This document shows positions 1-12,865 of a stretch of DNA of 64,000 nucleotides, one piece after another. The notes below the pieces were generated by a model. The model was not told where the DNA came from. It worked only from the letters and a program-made list of their open reading frames with translations, and ran no database searches. The stretch comes from Hirudo medicinalis (taxonomy: Eukaryota; Annelida; Clitellata; Hirudinida; Hirudinidae). Within the stretch, counting starts at the first letter, position 1. Each line of letters begins with the position of its first letter. Where the stretch lies: positions 76,460-140,459 of the forward strand of contig MPNW01000002.1 in assembly GCA_011800805.1 (NCBI GenBank). Reading direction: 5' to 3'. A program made the position numbers and the translations under genes.

Positions 1-95
1 TTTAATTCTTGGCATACTTGTAAAAGTTTCTATCATACGCACACATAAATTAAACAAAGTGAACTACAGAGTTGTTGCAGTAAAAGTAAATGTAC

Positions 96-2653
96 CTTTG
101 CCCAGTGAGGTCTTCCCCCACAATCCAATGCCATCTTTTCAACTGCATCCCAGTATTCTTCATGAGGAATGTCCTTTCCAAATGGTCTGGTAACAATTCA
201 AATCAATTCATCTGACCAAGAAACGCAGCTCGATAGGAAATGAACTAGCTAGGACTTTCAACTACATTATATATATATATATATATGTCCTTCCTTAATA
301 CAACAAAGAGGATCCTCAAGAAGACATGCAAATATGCTTCTTAAATGAAATCAAACATGTGTTTTAGAGATTTTCCACAAATAATCTTGTTATTCAATAG
401 ATGTTAAGACATACACACACAAACTTTGTTTTAGAAAGGAGGAGCAATTGAGTGACATTACAGGTTGAAATGGTAGCCAATAACCTTGTAAAATACCTTT
501 CTTAGCCATTTAAAATGATAAATGCTTGTCAATGATCAATAAATTATAAATATTACTGCGTATGTAGGAACGCAACCCATTTTATAAATATTTATTGCTA
601 GATCAGATGTTAATTAAAGAAAAAGTAATAAAATTTCTTTATTCAGCGTGCAGGTTGGTCGAATGGGTTGCGTTCCTGCATACGGCAACAGTCGCAATGT
701 GTCGTGTTCGAAACCCAGCTTGCACTGACTCAAGCGCCCTTGGAAAGGAGTGCTATGGAAATGGCTAACAAGAAGCGCCTCTGACACTAGGTGTATGAAT
801 TATATTTTATGCAAAATTTGGAAATAACAATCCCAGAATTAAGATTCAAATTAAAACCAATTTATTTTCCTGTTGAATACTTTATAATTTTGTAAAAAAG
901 GAATGCTCACTCAATTAAGAGACCAAGATTATGCCAAGAAATCACTTCTTAATTTATTTTAAAAAACAATAAAACAATCTTAGCATTTCAAATCTTATTT
1001 GACCTTTTAACAAAACATAAACCAAGTAAGGAACAAACCTCCAAGAAATTATATTTATATAGCAGGAATTTCTGCCAAAACTTGGACTCAAAAGGATGTC
1101 ATCCCCTTTTGAGAATCTGAACTCAACTGGAGAATGAGCAGGAAATCCTGAAACTTTTGTCCATTCCACAAGTTTAGTGAGGAATTTGCCTGTTTCTTCT
1201 CTAGAAAATTTTAATTTAAAATTCTGTTAAAATGGTGGGATGTCAAAATATTTGCAAAAAAATTGTTTTACATTGGAATAGCCCATTCCATAACATATTG
1301 CATGTAGAGGCAATTGAAGTTGAATATCTTATGAGAAACATCAACCATTGTTGTGTGACATGATTTAAACAATCTGAACCAGGTCTTGTTTATCCAGGAA
1401 GTTAATCTTGGAAAATAACAACTAAAAAAAGTGTTAATTTACAAGATATGTCTACATGAGAACCTAAAATTTAAGCCACCTCATCCACATTAGACCTTGA
1501 TGTAATGTGAAGCCCAAAATATATTCAAGCTTAGAAAACCAGCTGTAATTGCTACTTGTAATTGCCTGGATAATATTGGTCATATATTTAAATATATTTC
1601 AACTTGTATATTTTTATTTCTCAAAAAATACCTTATTGCTTCTGCTGATGTGTTGAAGCTGGCACATATCTGTATGAGGATACCAGTGAAAGCGAAAGTG
1701 ATCAGATGATGAAACGTGAACATCGAGACATTCGACAAGCTGAAAAATAACAGGCCACATTATGGTGCGATTCATATTATAAGAAATATGAAAAAACTTT
1801 ACATCTTTGTAGTGAAGAGGATATGATGCCTGACAGAGATTAAATGAAGTTTGACATTGATAAGTAATTGACAATATCACTCCAAGGGAGCCAAGTGAAA
1901 GGCAGCAAGCACCAAACACATCATCTCCATCATCCTTTGTTATTATTTTTATTGAGCCATCCGCTAGCATCATCTTTATTTGCAAAACCTGTTACCAAAA
2001 CCATTAAGCTTGAGTCGACTTAAAGACACAGTAAAAATATGTAACAGGTATACATAAGAACTCAAGCATTGATAATTGATGCCCGAACCATGGGTGCCTG
2101 TAGAAATTGCCCCAACAAGAGTTACGTCTGATATAGTTGGAAGTCTGAAAGACAAAAAATACTGTGATTACAAGATTTAAGGTTTTTTGACAAAACCAAA
2201 ACTCTAACACAGGCAAGGCAAGACCATTTTGTTGAAGAATTGTGTTTAACTTATAAAGTTTAATCCCTGCTTGTACCTCCACAGTCTGACTTTCTTTATC
2301 AATCTAGATAGGTTAAATGTCTAATATCAAGCTCATTGCAAAAGTCTAAACCAAAAGTACATTGCTTACATGAAGCACTTTAGAGAAGTTTTTCATGTTA
2401 ATCATGTATCCATTTGTACATGCCAGTTGTGATGGAGAGCAACCAGAACCAATTACTTTCACACAATAATGGTATCTTTTGGCTTGTGACAAAATCTGAG
2501 TTTCATTTTATTTCTGTAAAATTTCACCAATTCAATCTTCAATGAACTTCTCACTTTTTGTAGGTCGTCTAATGTTTTAGGCTCAAAATAGCTTAGAGGT
2601 CGACATCCGTAAGTTTTTGACCAGTTTTGAAAGTGAAATTTTGTATTTCCCAC
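96..2653 (-). CDS. GULO: L-gulonolactone oxidase (GULO), partial gene lacking first and last exons
   Basis: Flavoprotein of the vanillyl-alcohol oxidase fold; in animals it performs the last step of ascorbate synthesis (L-gulono-1,4-lactone to ascorbate) at the ER. Ten exons join with consistent phases: 2653-2555, 2495-2370, 2303-2209, 2144-2054, 1988-1803, 1739-1632, 1565-1480, 1421-1272, 1200-1039 and 186-96, giving about 398 residues of the usual ~440. In order one reads [10 protein letters not shown] (N-terminal FAD domain), [16 protein letters not shown] (FAD loop), [32 protein letters not shown], a [15 protein letters not shown] motif, and GGRPHWAK containing the HWAK signature of aldonolactone oxidoreductases. 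Introns of 59-62 nt occur. The C-terminal ~40 residues lie beyond base 1. The initiator exon is not identified; 2653 is an acceptor (tatag before GTGGGA). Odd point: the residue aligned with the covalent-FAD histidine of mammalian GULO is cysteine. No in-frame stop is seen. Confidence 0.9.
648..812 (+). repeat. tRNA-derived SINE, copy 1
   Basis: A tRNA-like head occupies 648-725. Its first seven bases GTGCAGG can pair with CTTGCAC at 719-725 (one G-U) as an acceptor stem. A box A-like TGGTCGAATGGG and a box B-like GTGTTCGAAACCC follow the Pol III internal promoter layout. The body continues with AAGCGCCTCTGACAC and an AT-rich tail. Related copies lie near 34070-34437 (-), 47343-47538 (+) and 55723-55832 (+). 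Confidence 0.75.
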
Positions 2654-4078
2654 CTATAATTTGTAAATTTATTGAATCATCGATAAATAATGGTTGAAAT
2701 CTATGTTTTCAATGCTTATAAATGCCACACATTTAAAATGCGAGAATATGGCTGAACACGCTACCAACATCCATTAGAGTAATATCAAACAAAGATCCTT
2801 TGGAAGCAGTTGCATGCATCAGCAAATAAATGTAAACTTAATATCCAAACCACATCCATGACAGGCACTCCTGTTCGATTGTCCCCAACTTAGAACAGTT
2901 TGCGGCACCCACGACCAGCTTTCAAGCACCCGGGTATCAAAATATAAACAAGCAGGATTAGCCGGTTTTTATATTTAGTTTAATTACACAATAACATTTT
3001 GAATATAAATTTATATCAAAGTTAAAAATTTGTTTAAAATTCAGCTTCAAAACTAAATTTTATAAAATTAAAACAATTGAAATCAATTATGTTCAAACAA
3101 CATAACATTAATGTATAAGCTTCTTAAACAGAAAACGAAGTCTATGTGATAAACCACTCCAAATATGACATACATGCTCCATTTATAACTTTTATTAATC
3201 AATCGTTAAAAATGACCCAACAACTAAATGCCCTGAACAACGCTTCATCCATATTTCAGCCCTTTGAATGCGATCCTTGTCGTCGTCTTCATCAGTACCA
3301 TAATTCTAAAATAGCATAATTCCTAAAATAATTTCAAAGGCCTTCGGGAAAGGAAGGTTGCACAAGCGTGGTCAGTGTGCCAGGAACGTCGATGGCAGAT
3401 GCCTCCTAATCCCGATTGTTTTGATTTTATTTATAAATGTTATTTTAAATATCACTTATGTCATTTCTCAAACAGAAGGGTTCATAGGCTGCTAATAACG
3501 TTCGAAAAGCAAATAAATTTGGACGGAAACTAGCGAACACAAAAAAAAATACTATAAGAAAAAAAATATACTTGTAAATGATTTTGGAAAGTCTCCTTGA
3601 GTGATCAACTGGAGGCGGTCGGTGGTTTGCCGTGGTTAACTAAGCTATCCCTTGGTTAAACTGAGCGTTGGAGAGATATATTTTAGGATGCTAGGAAATG
3701 AGCTGAAATTGGCTCCAATGAAGAGAAACAGACAAAATTATTTATATTTATTAACAAATTTCAACAAGTTAAAGCATCTAAAACCATTGTAAGCGATAGA
3801 ATTCAAGTCATTAACCTTTGCGACCAGAGCCTTATTTAGAAATTGCTTTTTGGGGATTCAAATATTTTTAATTGTTCATGTTTTTTTTTTTACTTTACAA
3901 TCAAACGAGTTAGTTTTTAACAACAAGGTACTTTAATAAGTTGTAGAAACAAATTATAAATCGTGTTATATTATAATAAATGCAAAACGGTCCTTACATC
4001 ATAATATAAAACTACAGCGCCGACCACTTTGGGCAAATTTATCTAAAACTTCTTGAGGATCTTCCGAAATATCTTTAT
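2654..4078. other. Stretch upstream of GULO without a supported gene
   Basis: AT-rich spacer that should hold the missing first GULO exon and its promoter. One candidate start is an ATG near 2812 on the minus strand followed by a possible donor near 2765, but no homology supports it. A short open stretch on the minus strand near 3200-3307, preceded by a good acceptor, encodes an acidic then basic peptide that I do not recognise. Nothing else is supported. Confidence 0.3.
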
Positions 4079-4860
4079 ATGAATGCTGAGAAGAGCAAGT
4101 CTATTCAGTCTCATTTCACTTGTTGGCAGGGACGTCATTTGGTGTCTGCTACCCTCCCTGAAACAATTGACATGTTAGCCATCTTGCAAGCGATCTACGT
4201 GTTCTTGTCAGTTAATGGTCCAAGACATGAACTGTTTCTTCGAGCACAAGTTGAGGCTAACTTAAAAGTTTTGGAACTTGAGAGATTGGCTTACTGGTAT
4301 CGCTCAGTAATCAAAGTAAAACTTAGGATTGAGATCCTTGTTAATGTACTGCAAACCTTATCATTGTAGAAAATTGATAGGTTAACGACAGCAGAAGCTT
4401 AGGAATCCGTTCAACGGCATTTTGCTTGTAGCTGAAAAGTTGTTCCGAACAGTCATTTTCTGAAGAATTGCAGAACCGATCAGTTGATTACATATCTTTA
4501 TCCCAGAAGTGACTGAAGAATTGATGAATTACTTAATAATCAGCTGTCTTCGGCAAAATCCTTTCTACAATAATTGGGGAAGGCATCATCCATGACCATC
4601 AGCGAAGCTCGGAAATGCTTGAATCATCTTCCAAAGGGATTTAGTGAGATTTTAAAAGTTTTTGACCTTGTCCTGACATTGCCTGTGACTGTTAAACGAG
4701 CGCTTTTTTTTTTTAGATGCATGAAACGAGTGAAGACATATTCATTTATCAATCAGAAACAGATGCTTTTGATCAGTGACTGAGTGATCTGCTTGTAATT
4801 GCATCTCGAGAAGAAAAAGTTAATCACATAATACTCCACATTGTTTGATATACTCGTAAT
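4079..4860 (+). mobile_element. Decayed hAT-family transposase, C-terminal part
   Basis: The 96-residue open stretch 4079-4369 resembles the middle of TTF-finger hAT transposases (DUF4371/ZMYM1-like): IDMLAILQAIYVFLSV, then RHELF and LKVLELERLAYWYRS. After stops and frame breaks, 4574-4783 continues with EILKVFDLVLTLPVT and RCMKRVKTY, which resembles the hATC dimerisation region. Several stops separate the pieces, so it is not functional. No terminal repeats could be assigned. Confidence 0.6.
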
Positions 4861-5645
4861 TTGATTTTCTTTCATAAGAATGGTCTCATCAGTATCACAT
4901 TGGCTCTTCTAAATCAAGCATTTTTAGGCAAGACCATTTGTAATGAAGATATCAAATCTGCATGGTTAATGTGTCTTTCTTCCAATTGTGAGCACAAGCT
5001 ATTCAAAAATGACAAAAACATCACCCGTTTATAATATTCCGTAGCAATTTTGGCTGGTACATTGTCACGGGTGGTTGCATTGATGTTAATCTGGATAAAA
5101 CAATGTCTTCATCATTAATAGACTTGAGCATTTCTTGCGAAACAAAATTTAATTTAAGTTACGAAATGGACAAATTTTGTTTATTTATTTATCCGGTCGA
5201 AGGGCTATTCTTAAGCTACTCATACCGGCCTCAAAAAAACGGAAGAGAAACGATCAGTATCAAGCGAGAAAAAGAAAAAAGCAATGTTGACAGAACATTA
5301 GTCGGCAATTGTTAGGAAATTTGTTAAATCGGTGTCGAATCATAATGATTTAAATCGAGATTAAGTGCCGGCAGGTACCACCTGGTGGGGAGTTCCAGAC
5401 AGCAACAATTCTGTTCAAAAAAACATTTTTAGTGATGTTAATCGAGCACTTTGTCGCGCGCAATTTGAAACGATGTCCCCGTGTGCGCTTCTAATTGGAA
5501 AATTGTACAAAACTTGAAAGATCACTTTTGACGAAACCGTTTAATAATTTAAACAAAAAGCATAAATCTAAAATTAAAAGGCAACTAAGCAACTTTCTGC
5601 AAACTTTCTTCTTTTACAAGCATTTCTTTAGATTGATCATTTAGG
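4861..5645. other. AT-rich spacer between transposon remnants
   Basis: Probably holds the 3' part of the hAT remnant and unclassified DNA. The short open stretch 5103-5315 has no recognisable features. No gene is supported. Confidence 0.3.
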
Positions 5646-7050
5646 GGAGAGTGGGGCAAGATGCCCATGGGTGTTTTTGTAAAATATAATTGTCTATAAG
5701 GTTTTTAGATATACCATTCTGTTAAATCCTTTAATTTAATTGGTTTACTTCGTATCTGCCATTTTGTTTGTGGCGGTAAACCGTAAAAATTTGTTTTTGA
5801 TAGTATTCATGTAATTTCGGTAAGTTAATCTTTGCTAATTAATTAAAAATTATTATAAAAATTTATTTGACTAAATGAAATTGTAAATTAGTCACATTAA
5901 ATTAGTTAAATTGTGAGATTGTAAGCAATTTCACAAGAGTTTGTAGGTTGAAACAAGAGCACGACCTCGATTCAGTTGCACATACTTAACCTTCGATGCT
6001 TCTGGTTTTCTATTGCCTGCCTGATGTTATCTGCATGTTATGTCGATTTTTTTTTATCCTGTTTATCCTGTTTTTTACGAAGCTGGCCAATGAGTTTAAA
6101 GACTGGTGGATGATGACAATTAGTTGTTGAAAACTGCGATGCCATGCTTCCTATGAATTATTTGTTGTACATAAACCATCAGTGATGCGAATGCAGACAT
6201 TCCTAAGCGGGATTGGAAACTCTGCGGTTCCATAATTGTTTTCCAATATATGTTTTCCAATGTTAAGACTTTGAAACAGCCAGTCAAATTGCTGTTAGAC
6301 ATGGTTTCCCAACCATTCAACTGGTTGAATGCCTTTTCCATCTTGGCCAATGTTTATGGAGGAAAGTGCAAGAACTTCATCTGGCAGACCGCTATCGTGA
6401 CGATGAAAACAATCGTGTCCATGTCAAAAAGATTTTGGCTTTAAGTTTTGTTCCAAGCGTTGACAACACAAATGCATTCGAAATGTTGGTGGAATGGAAT
6501 TGATGCAGTGCTCGATTACTGGGAAGACAACAACATTGGAAGACAAAGACGGAACAGCAGAGCAGAACCTCGGTTTGCATATGGAAACTGTCGGTTATCC
6601 AAGTGGAATTGCTTACAATCTCACAATTTAGGTTCTTATGTTGGTGTTTGTTATTGCGATGTTGAATAAAATTGCTCAAAAAAAAATGTAACAAACTTAA
6701 TGTGAGTAATTAACATTTTAATTTAGTTAAATAACTTTTTAAAATAATTTTTTGGGCTGTTTTGCTATTTTGATGGGATGCCGCATATACATTATAGAAT
6801 TTCAAATTTATAACAATACATTTTAGTTAAGTAATGAATAAGGACAAGATGCCCATTTCCTATTTATTTACTGTCTTTTAAATTTTGTTAGTTTGTGAGA
6901 TTGTGATTAAATGAACCGACTTATTAATTAAACAATTTGTATTGACTGGTTTAAGTATTGTAATGTTTTTCTTCCTGTTTCAGGGTTAAAGTTTATTAAA
7001 GCATATAAAATTGAGCTCGAGGCATTTGGTGGGCATCTTGCCTCACTAAC
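5646..7050 (+). mobile_element. Decayed MULE-type DNA transposon with short inverted ends
   Basis: The two ends carry matching inverted sequence: AGTGGGGCAAGATGCCCA at about 5650-5667 and the inverse of AGTGAGGCAAGATGCCCA at about 7030-7048. Inside, 6260-6560 in one frame with a few breaks gives ECLFHLGQCLWRKVQELHL, LADRYR, LALSFVPSVDNTNAFEML and a DYWEDNNIGR-like stretch. That order is typical of MULE transposases next to FLYWCH-type proteins. Stops and frameshifts show it is dead. A third partial match, ACAAGATGCCCA, lies near 6843. Confidence 0.6.
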
Positions 7051-7149
7051 TGGAATTCTGGTAGAATCGGGTTTTTTTTAATAAATAGAAAATGATTTGA
7101 GGATTGAAACAAATAACATACATAGCCAAGAGGCTGCCAAACCTCGATC

Positions 7150-7430
7150 AGTTAAGTCTACATTCTAAAAAATCTTCCCATTTTGATAAGCACCTTTCCC
7201 CACATGTTCTTTCCCAAAAAGACCACAATAATTACAAAATGCCCCTTCTTTCTTGTTAGAATAGGAAAGCCAAGAAAATTTTTCAAACCAACGCATCTGA
7301 TATTTAAGACGACGTTTAGGCTCAAAAGGAAATTGATATGATTCGAGAGGAGTCCATAAAGGTTTTAAAACAATTTCCTTTTCTTTCTCAGCTACTGGTC
7401 TTGCTACACAACTTCAAATATCGTAGTCAG
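7150..7430 (-). mobile_element. hAT transposase fragment (TTF-type zinc finger)
   Basis: On the minus strand the translation reads KPLWTPLESYQFPFEPKRR followed by RWFEKFSWLSYSNKKEGAFC and NYCGLFGKEH, then a stop. The pattern W-F-x2-F-x-W-L-x-Y-S ... A-F-C-x2-C-x-L-F is the N-terminal TTF finger of hAT transposases. It opposes the hAT fragment at 4079-4860 and is probably a separate insertion. Confidence 0.6.
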
Positions 7431-10400
7431 CTATAGTTTCTGTATTGCAATTTGAATGTCTTTTTTACCATGTAATAATCATACCAACAATTATAATAAT
7501 GATTAAAATGTCTATCACAATGCTAATTAAATTTTTGTACTTAATCGATCTTCATAGTTTTATTCTTGTTGAAACACGGGTAATTTTGTATTAGTATTAT
7601 TAAAAAATGCCATTAAATTAATTTGTTTAAACAATTTTTCAATAAGGTATTGAAAGATTAATTACAACTTATTTAATTTCAACTATTTCAAATAAGTTAA
7701 TAGAATGTTTGGTAACACACTTAAAATTTAAAAGTGAAACAACGCAAATTTTTAAATAAAGCTTACTTTGTGGACGAAGCCGTAGACATAGGTATATAGA
7801 AAGCAAAATACAAATGGTATTTTACAAATTATAATTATTTACTTTATAACTATATCTTATACCATTTTTTTAGAAACTGTAAATTTTTTGAGGATTTACA
7901 TTTAAATTTTTATTTTTAATTATTTCGGGAGGGGGTGTTGAACCCGTAAACAATGACACAATAAAAGAATTGTTTTTCTTTTTCAATATTGTTAAGTATT
8001 CTTTTCAAGATGTTGGTTCAGTCCTGACAAATGAGTGGCCTTTTTATGCAGATACTCGACGCAGTGATAGAAATTGAGGCTTGCAGTGCTGGTCTCATCA
8101 ATCGTGCTTTTCGCCAAATAACCGACTTCACATCGGCTGCACATCGTGCAAACATGCAATGTTCTCTCCTGCCTTTTTGTCACAAGATCAAACATCTGTC
8201 GCTCACTTTTGTTTTGAGGAATTCCATAGCATTTCATAATTTAATATTCTACTTATATTGTGAAAATGGCACTTCGTAGCACCTTAACATAACACAACAC
8301 AACACTAATTTATAGTGGTTTAAGTAGAATAACGTCTTTGTGATAAACCATACCTTGCAAGGAAATTCTTTTTTGTTCTGAGAAAAACGCAATAAACTTC
8401 CCAAATTCGTCTTTTCTTTGCTCACCCCACCAAATGACCTAGCTCTATGTGATAGATATCACTCACCCAACATTTCACCTATCCAATGTAGATATCCTAG
8501 AACAAATTACGAGCATGCATCTCGGATTAGTTATAAATAAAATGTTGTCTTGTTACGATGAATCAATTGAACTTCACATAGACTGAGATTAAACTAATAA
8601 AAACAAAATTAAGTGACATAAATCCAATTTTTAAGGCAGGTTTTTATCCAAGTCGGAAAGTTGTCGAAAAAAGATATTTCGTAAGTTATCACATATCATG
8701 TCATTTAGTGCTTTTATCAGCTATAATACTAGAAAAATTATTAGGGCCTATTCATATTTTTTCGATAACTTGATTAAATAGTATAAAAAGCTCAAGAAAA
8801 AAAGCATAATATATTTACAGAATATAAATCCTTTTTTTTTTTTTACTTTGACTAAGACCTGGGCTCAAATTCTGTAGACATTCATAATTTAGCATAGAAA
8901 TGTTATTGAGACTGCCTAGACAAATTCATAAATTTCAATGTGTTATCAAAAAACGCCATTCAGAACCAAAACAAGGTATAAAGGTTTTATAGAACTGAAG
9001 ATCATTGTTTCATGCTATCATTTGCTATGGGGTCTCTTGAGACATTGGCCATTCAATTTTTCTTCCTGGAAAAAATTTCCTTTATTTTCCTTGAAGTTCG
9101 AATTGCTTATGACCCGAAAGACGCTGACGAGGCTCGTAGCATGCAGCATATGGCTGGCGCATTAAAATATATAAATGTTCCATATCTTCTTTGCTGTTTG
9201 TTTTTCTGTTGAATATTAGTGTGGTATTCAAAAGTTTTGCAAATGAATCATACGAAGAAATTTTATGTAACCTATTATATTATATGTAACCTACAGTGTA
9301 TGTAGAACTGATCTTCCCTCAAAAAAGCCAAATTTCTCAGACAATCTTTTCCAGAATATTATGACCATTCTAAATTGCAGCAAACCCATTGGTTCTGATT
9401 TTTCTGATTCGTACTAGTAATCAAGGAGATCATCGAAGTCAAAAATATCTTCTTCTGCCAAACCATCTGTCTTGTCTATTCTAGACGAGGAATGTCCTAA
9501 GCTCCAAGATGCTTCAAGAAATTTACACTAACAGGAATTTCAATGATCCATTAAACAACTAATCCCCGATATAATTAATACGGGTAATTGATGTTCTTTA
9601 CATTGGTTCTTTTTGACAGATGAAAACTTTGCTTTGTTAAAAGCTGGAATCAAACCTCTTTCTTGCTGAATACATTAACTAATTACCCTTATATTTTTCC
9701 ATTTCTATTGCACAACTAATTAAAACACTGCTACCAAAATGGGAATCGAGCAAACTTGCAAACCCCGGCTAACTTGGCAGGTCGGGGTTAGACAAAGCCA
9801 GGAATTCCTTATGTATTCTGACTAGTTTGATATTTTAAAGTTTTTCGCTTTTTAACGACATCTTAGCGCTACTGACTCTCTGATATGTGACTTCAATGAT
9901 AAATGAATTTGCTCAGCTGAGGTATAATTTTTTAATTTGCTGTTACAATCAAAGTCTGCTTTCCTTTATGCTAACTAAACCTTGGCTTTTCTCTCCGTGT
10001 TCTTCACCTTCAAACAAAATGTGTGAATTGAAAATTTATAAATCTCAGAAAAATATTTATGAAAATATTATAAGAATTACTTAAGATTTTGAAAAATCAA
10101 ATTTGCACATTGCTTTTTAAATGACGGTGTGTGTGTGGTTAATTAACGTCCATTTCATCTCTTAGATGATTAGGACGGCTTAAATGACGGTGAATTCGGT
10201 TTCATTTAAAGGAGTAAGATCAGAATGTGATTGAGGTGTCACAGAAACAGCTTGAAATGTGTAATAAAATTGAGTAGTATTATAATTATTAATAATAATA
10301 ATATTAATTTAACAACAACTACAACAACATTAATAATAGTAATAATAATTTTTATTAAAAACTTATTAATTATAATAGTTAGTATTATACGGATTATATT

Positions 10401-12499
10401 ATTATTATTATTATTATTATTATAATTTTTACCTCCTCCGAAGGTTTAAGTGACTGCATTCGTTTGCAACTGGAGAGGAGTGATCTCATCTAAATCGTAC
10501 TCCTCCTGGCGCGGCATCGGCTTCTTCAGAAGAATGTTAATGAATTTGTCAACTACAGCTCTTTCTGGCACTAATTTCATGTGGAAATATCATAAGCCAA
10601 GAAGACAGCTTTTGTCTTTTGATGGCGGTAGCGATGACATTTAACTTTTGTTGCACGGAAATAATTTTTTGTTGTTAACTAGGCTGTGTTTTGTAATTGT
10701 CTTAAGGGGAATTTAAATATTAGTTGAGGCTCTTGGACCATCCGTTTGCTCGTGCACCGTTTGCCAAAGGGCTGAGATAATAAAGGGAAAAATAACTTCG
10801 CTAATTGCATCTCAACTCAGTTAGCAAGATTTTATGTTTATAAACTCTATTCGAAAGCAGCATTAAGTTTCTAGATGTAGAATTAATCACCCAAGCAGAC
10901 ATCAAACCTACCTCTTCCTCAAAGAAATTCAGGAGAGATGCACGACACGCTATCCTCCTTTGCAATGCCTGTCGTGCTTATTTAAGCCAATTCCGTGACA
11001 TGCACCTGCCATCTACGGTCTCATTACATGAGATGCTTTCCCCGACCTTTTACAGAAGCAGAGCAGGATTTAGATATTGCACATAATGAAGCAAGGTGAG
11101 AGAACACTATTTTGCAATAATCAGTCATTGTTCGAAGTATTTTCATCGATAATCACTCTTCACGATTTCAATGGCATCATACATATCCACAATCGAAGGA
11201 ATGATAATTAGTAACGCTCGCAGCTTGATGGTAACAACGGATAAAAATACTTGAAAAGGGCAAATTTTATGTGGTGGTTCTTAAATAATTTATTTCGGGA
11301 TTTATTCCTTCAACATCTGAGCCAAAAGTGTAGAGTTTTGTCGAATGGCTTTATTTCTACCTGCATACTAACAGATTTATTCGTTTCATATTCAAATCGC
11401 AGATGTGAGAAAAAGCTCGTCAAAATGAAACTTCAAAACAGATTTCTTACTAATCAGTCAGTTCCAAATTATGAACATACAAATGGTAAAATGATTTACA
11501 CAAATGTTTCCTAGAAAGTCATATCAGGGGACCACTTTATCTTTAACTTCTCCTAGTTACCAACATCAATGACTTCTAACTTTTTCTACGGCATCTTTGC
11601 TTGGATAATTGCTTTTAAACATGACAATCTGCAAGCATAAAGTTCATTTTATTTTTATTTTTTTATAAAAACCAGGTTGTTTACGTTATGTTAAAAACTT
11701 GTGATGGCAAGTTACGGAAATCCATCGGATGCACGCATTGTGTGTTGTATTCAACATAATCATTCATAATAATTTAATCAAACACTATGATTTTTTTAAA
11801 CATTAGGTCAAGAAGCCAAGCAATTTAAACATGAATTCACGAACGATTATCAAGAATAATTTTATTTTAATATTTAATCAAATTTTATCCAAAATAAACT
11901 TTATTTCTAATCATTATCACGAAAAATGTGCATTGCGTATGAATGGAACTCCAATTTTATCAACATTTTCTAAAATATATGTGTCATTACACGTGTTCAA
12001 ACATTCTGTCATTTCAAGGTCTTAGGTTGAAACTGTACTCGCGTGGACTTCCATCCTACATGGGGTGACATGCGCAATCACTTATTTCCAAGCGCATCCA
12101 ACAAATCCCACTTAATTCCCAGCTTGGAAATTCCATTCTCTTCACCTCTTCCTGGTTTATCCATAAAGAGCTACAGTAATTCAAGAAAGACCATTCCATC
12201 CAATAAGCTCATCATTTTCCCATTTTGCCAGAAATAATTATTTTGAATTAGAATTATTATGCAAACAATATAATTCATAAAATTATTGTAAATTAAGAAA
12301 ATCATTAGGCATCACCAGGAAGCCACATGTTGCCATCCAAGCATTTCAACATTTTTTTATTATTTTCTGATACAAGTCAATGTCGGTGATAATGATTTAT
12401 ACAATTATATGTATAGCAATGAAGCTTCATTTTTGTGAGGAATATTTTGAATATAAGTGAAGCCTAACTTCTCGTTCATATTTTGAATAAACGTTACTT
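7431..12499. other. Gene-poor AT-rich region, no supported gene
   Basis: Many short open stretches occur but none shows a family motif or a consistent splice model. A TAA/ATT-rich simple repeat lies at about 10280-10425. The minus strand at 10452-10575 has a 42-codon open frame ending KKPMPRQEEYDLDEITPLQL with a possible acceptor, and 7992-8237 (-) has an 81-codon frame with CTMCSRC; both remain unassigned. Confidence 0.3.
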
Positions 12500-12865
12500 G
12501 TAAGCAACTTTAAACCGGGCAGATTTGTGAGGAGTGTTGAGCAAGGTCATGTTGTCTACCCATCTACATATGATCGAATTAACCAACTAATCTCTCACCG
12601 AATGCATGCTCGAACATGTCTTATGTCCCAAACTAGCCAAAATATCACCTGCCAAACTATGAAGAAGTTGCAAAAGCTTCATCCACCTTTTTCAAAGGAG
12701 TCATCAAATTGGGGCTAATCTCAGAATGATTGTTCTCCTAAAAAGACCTTAAGACGCTTAAGACCTAGTCAGGTGCGCGAAACAAATTGACGAAGCACTT
12801 CAAGACAACTTTCAAAAGTTGGTTAATGAATAGTTTCATAAGATTCTCAATTGATCACAATGAAT

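Noticed and set aside
7992..8237. 81-codon minus-strand frame with CTMCSRC
   Set aside because: Start and cysteine spacing look plausible, but no family, splice partner or second line of evidence was found.
10231..10425. 64-codon Ile/Leu/Asn-rich frame
   Set aside because: Simple-sequence repeat.
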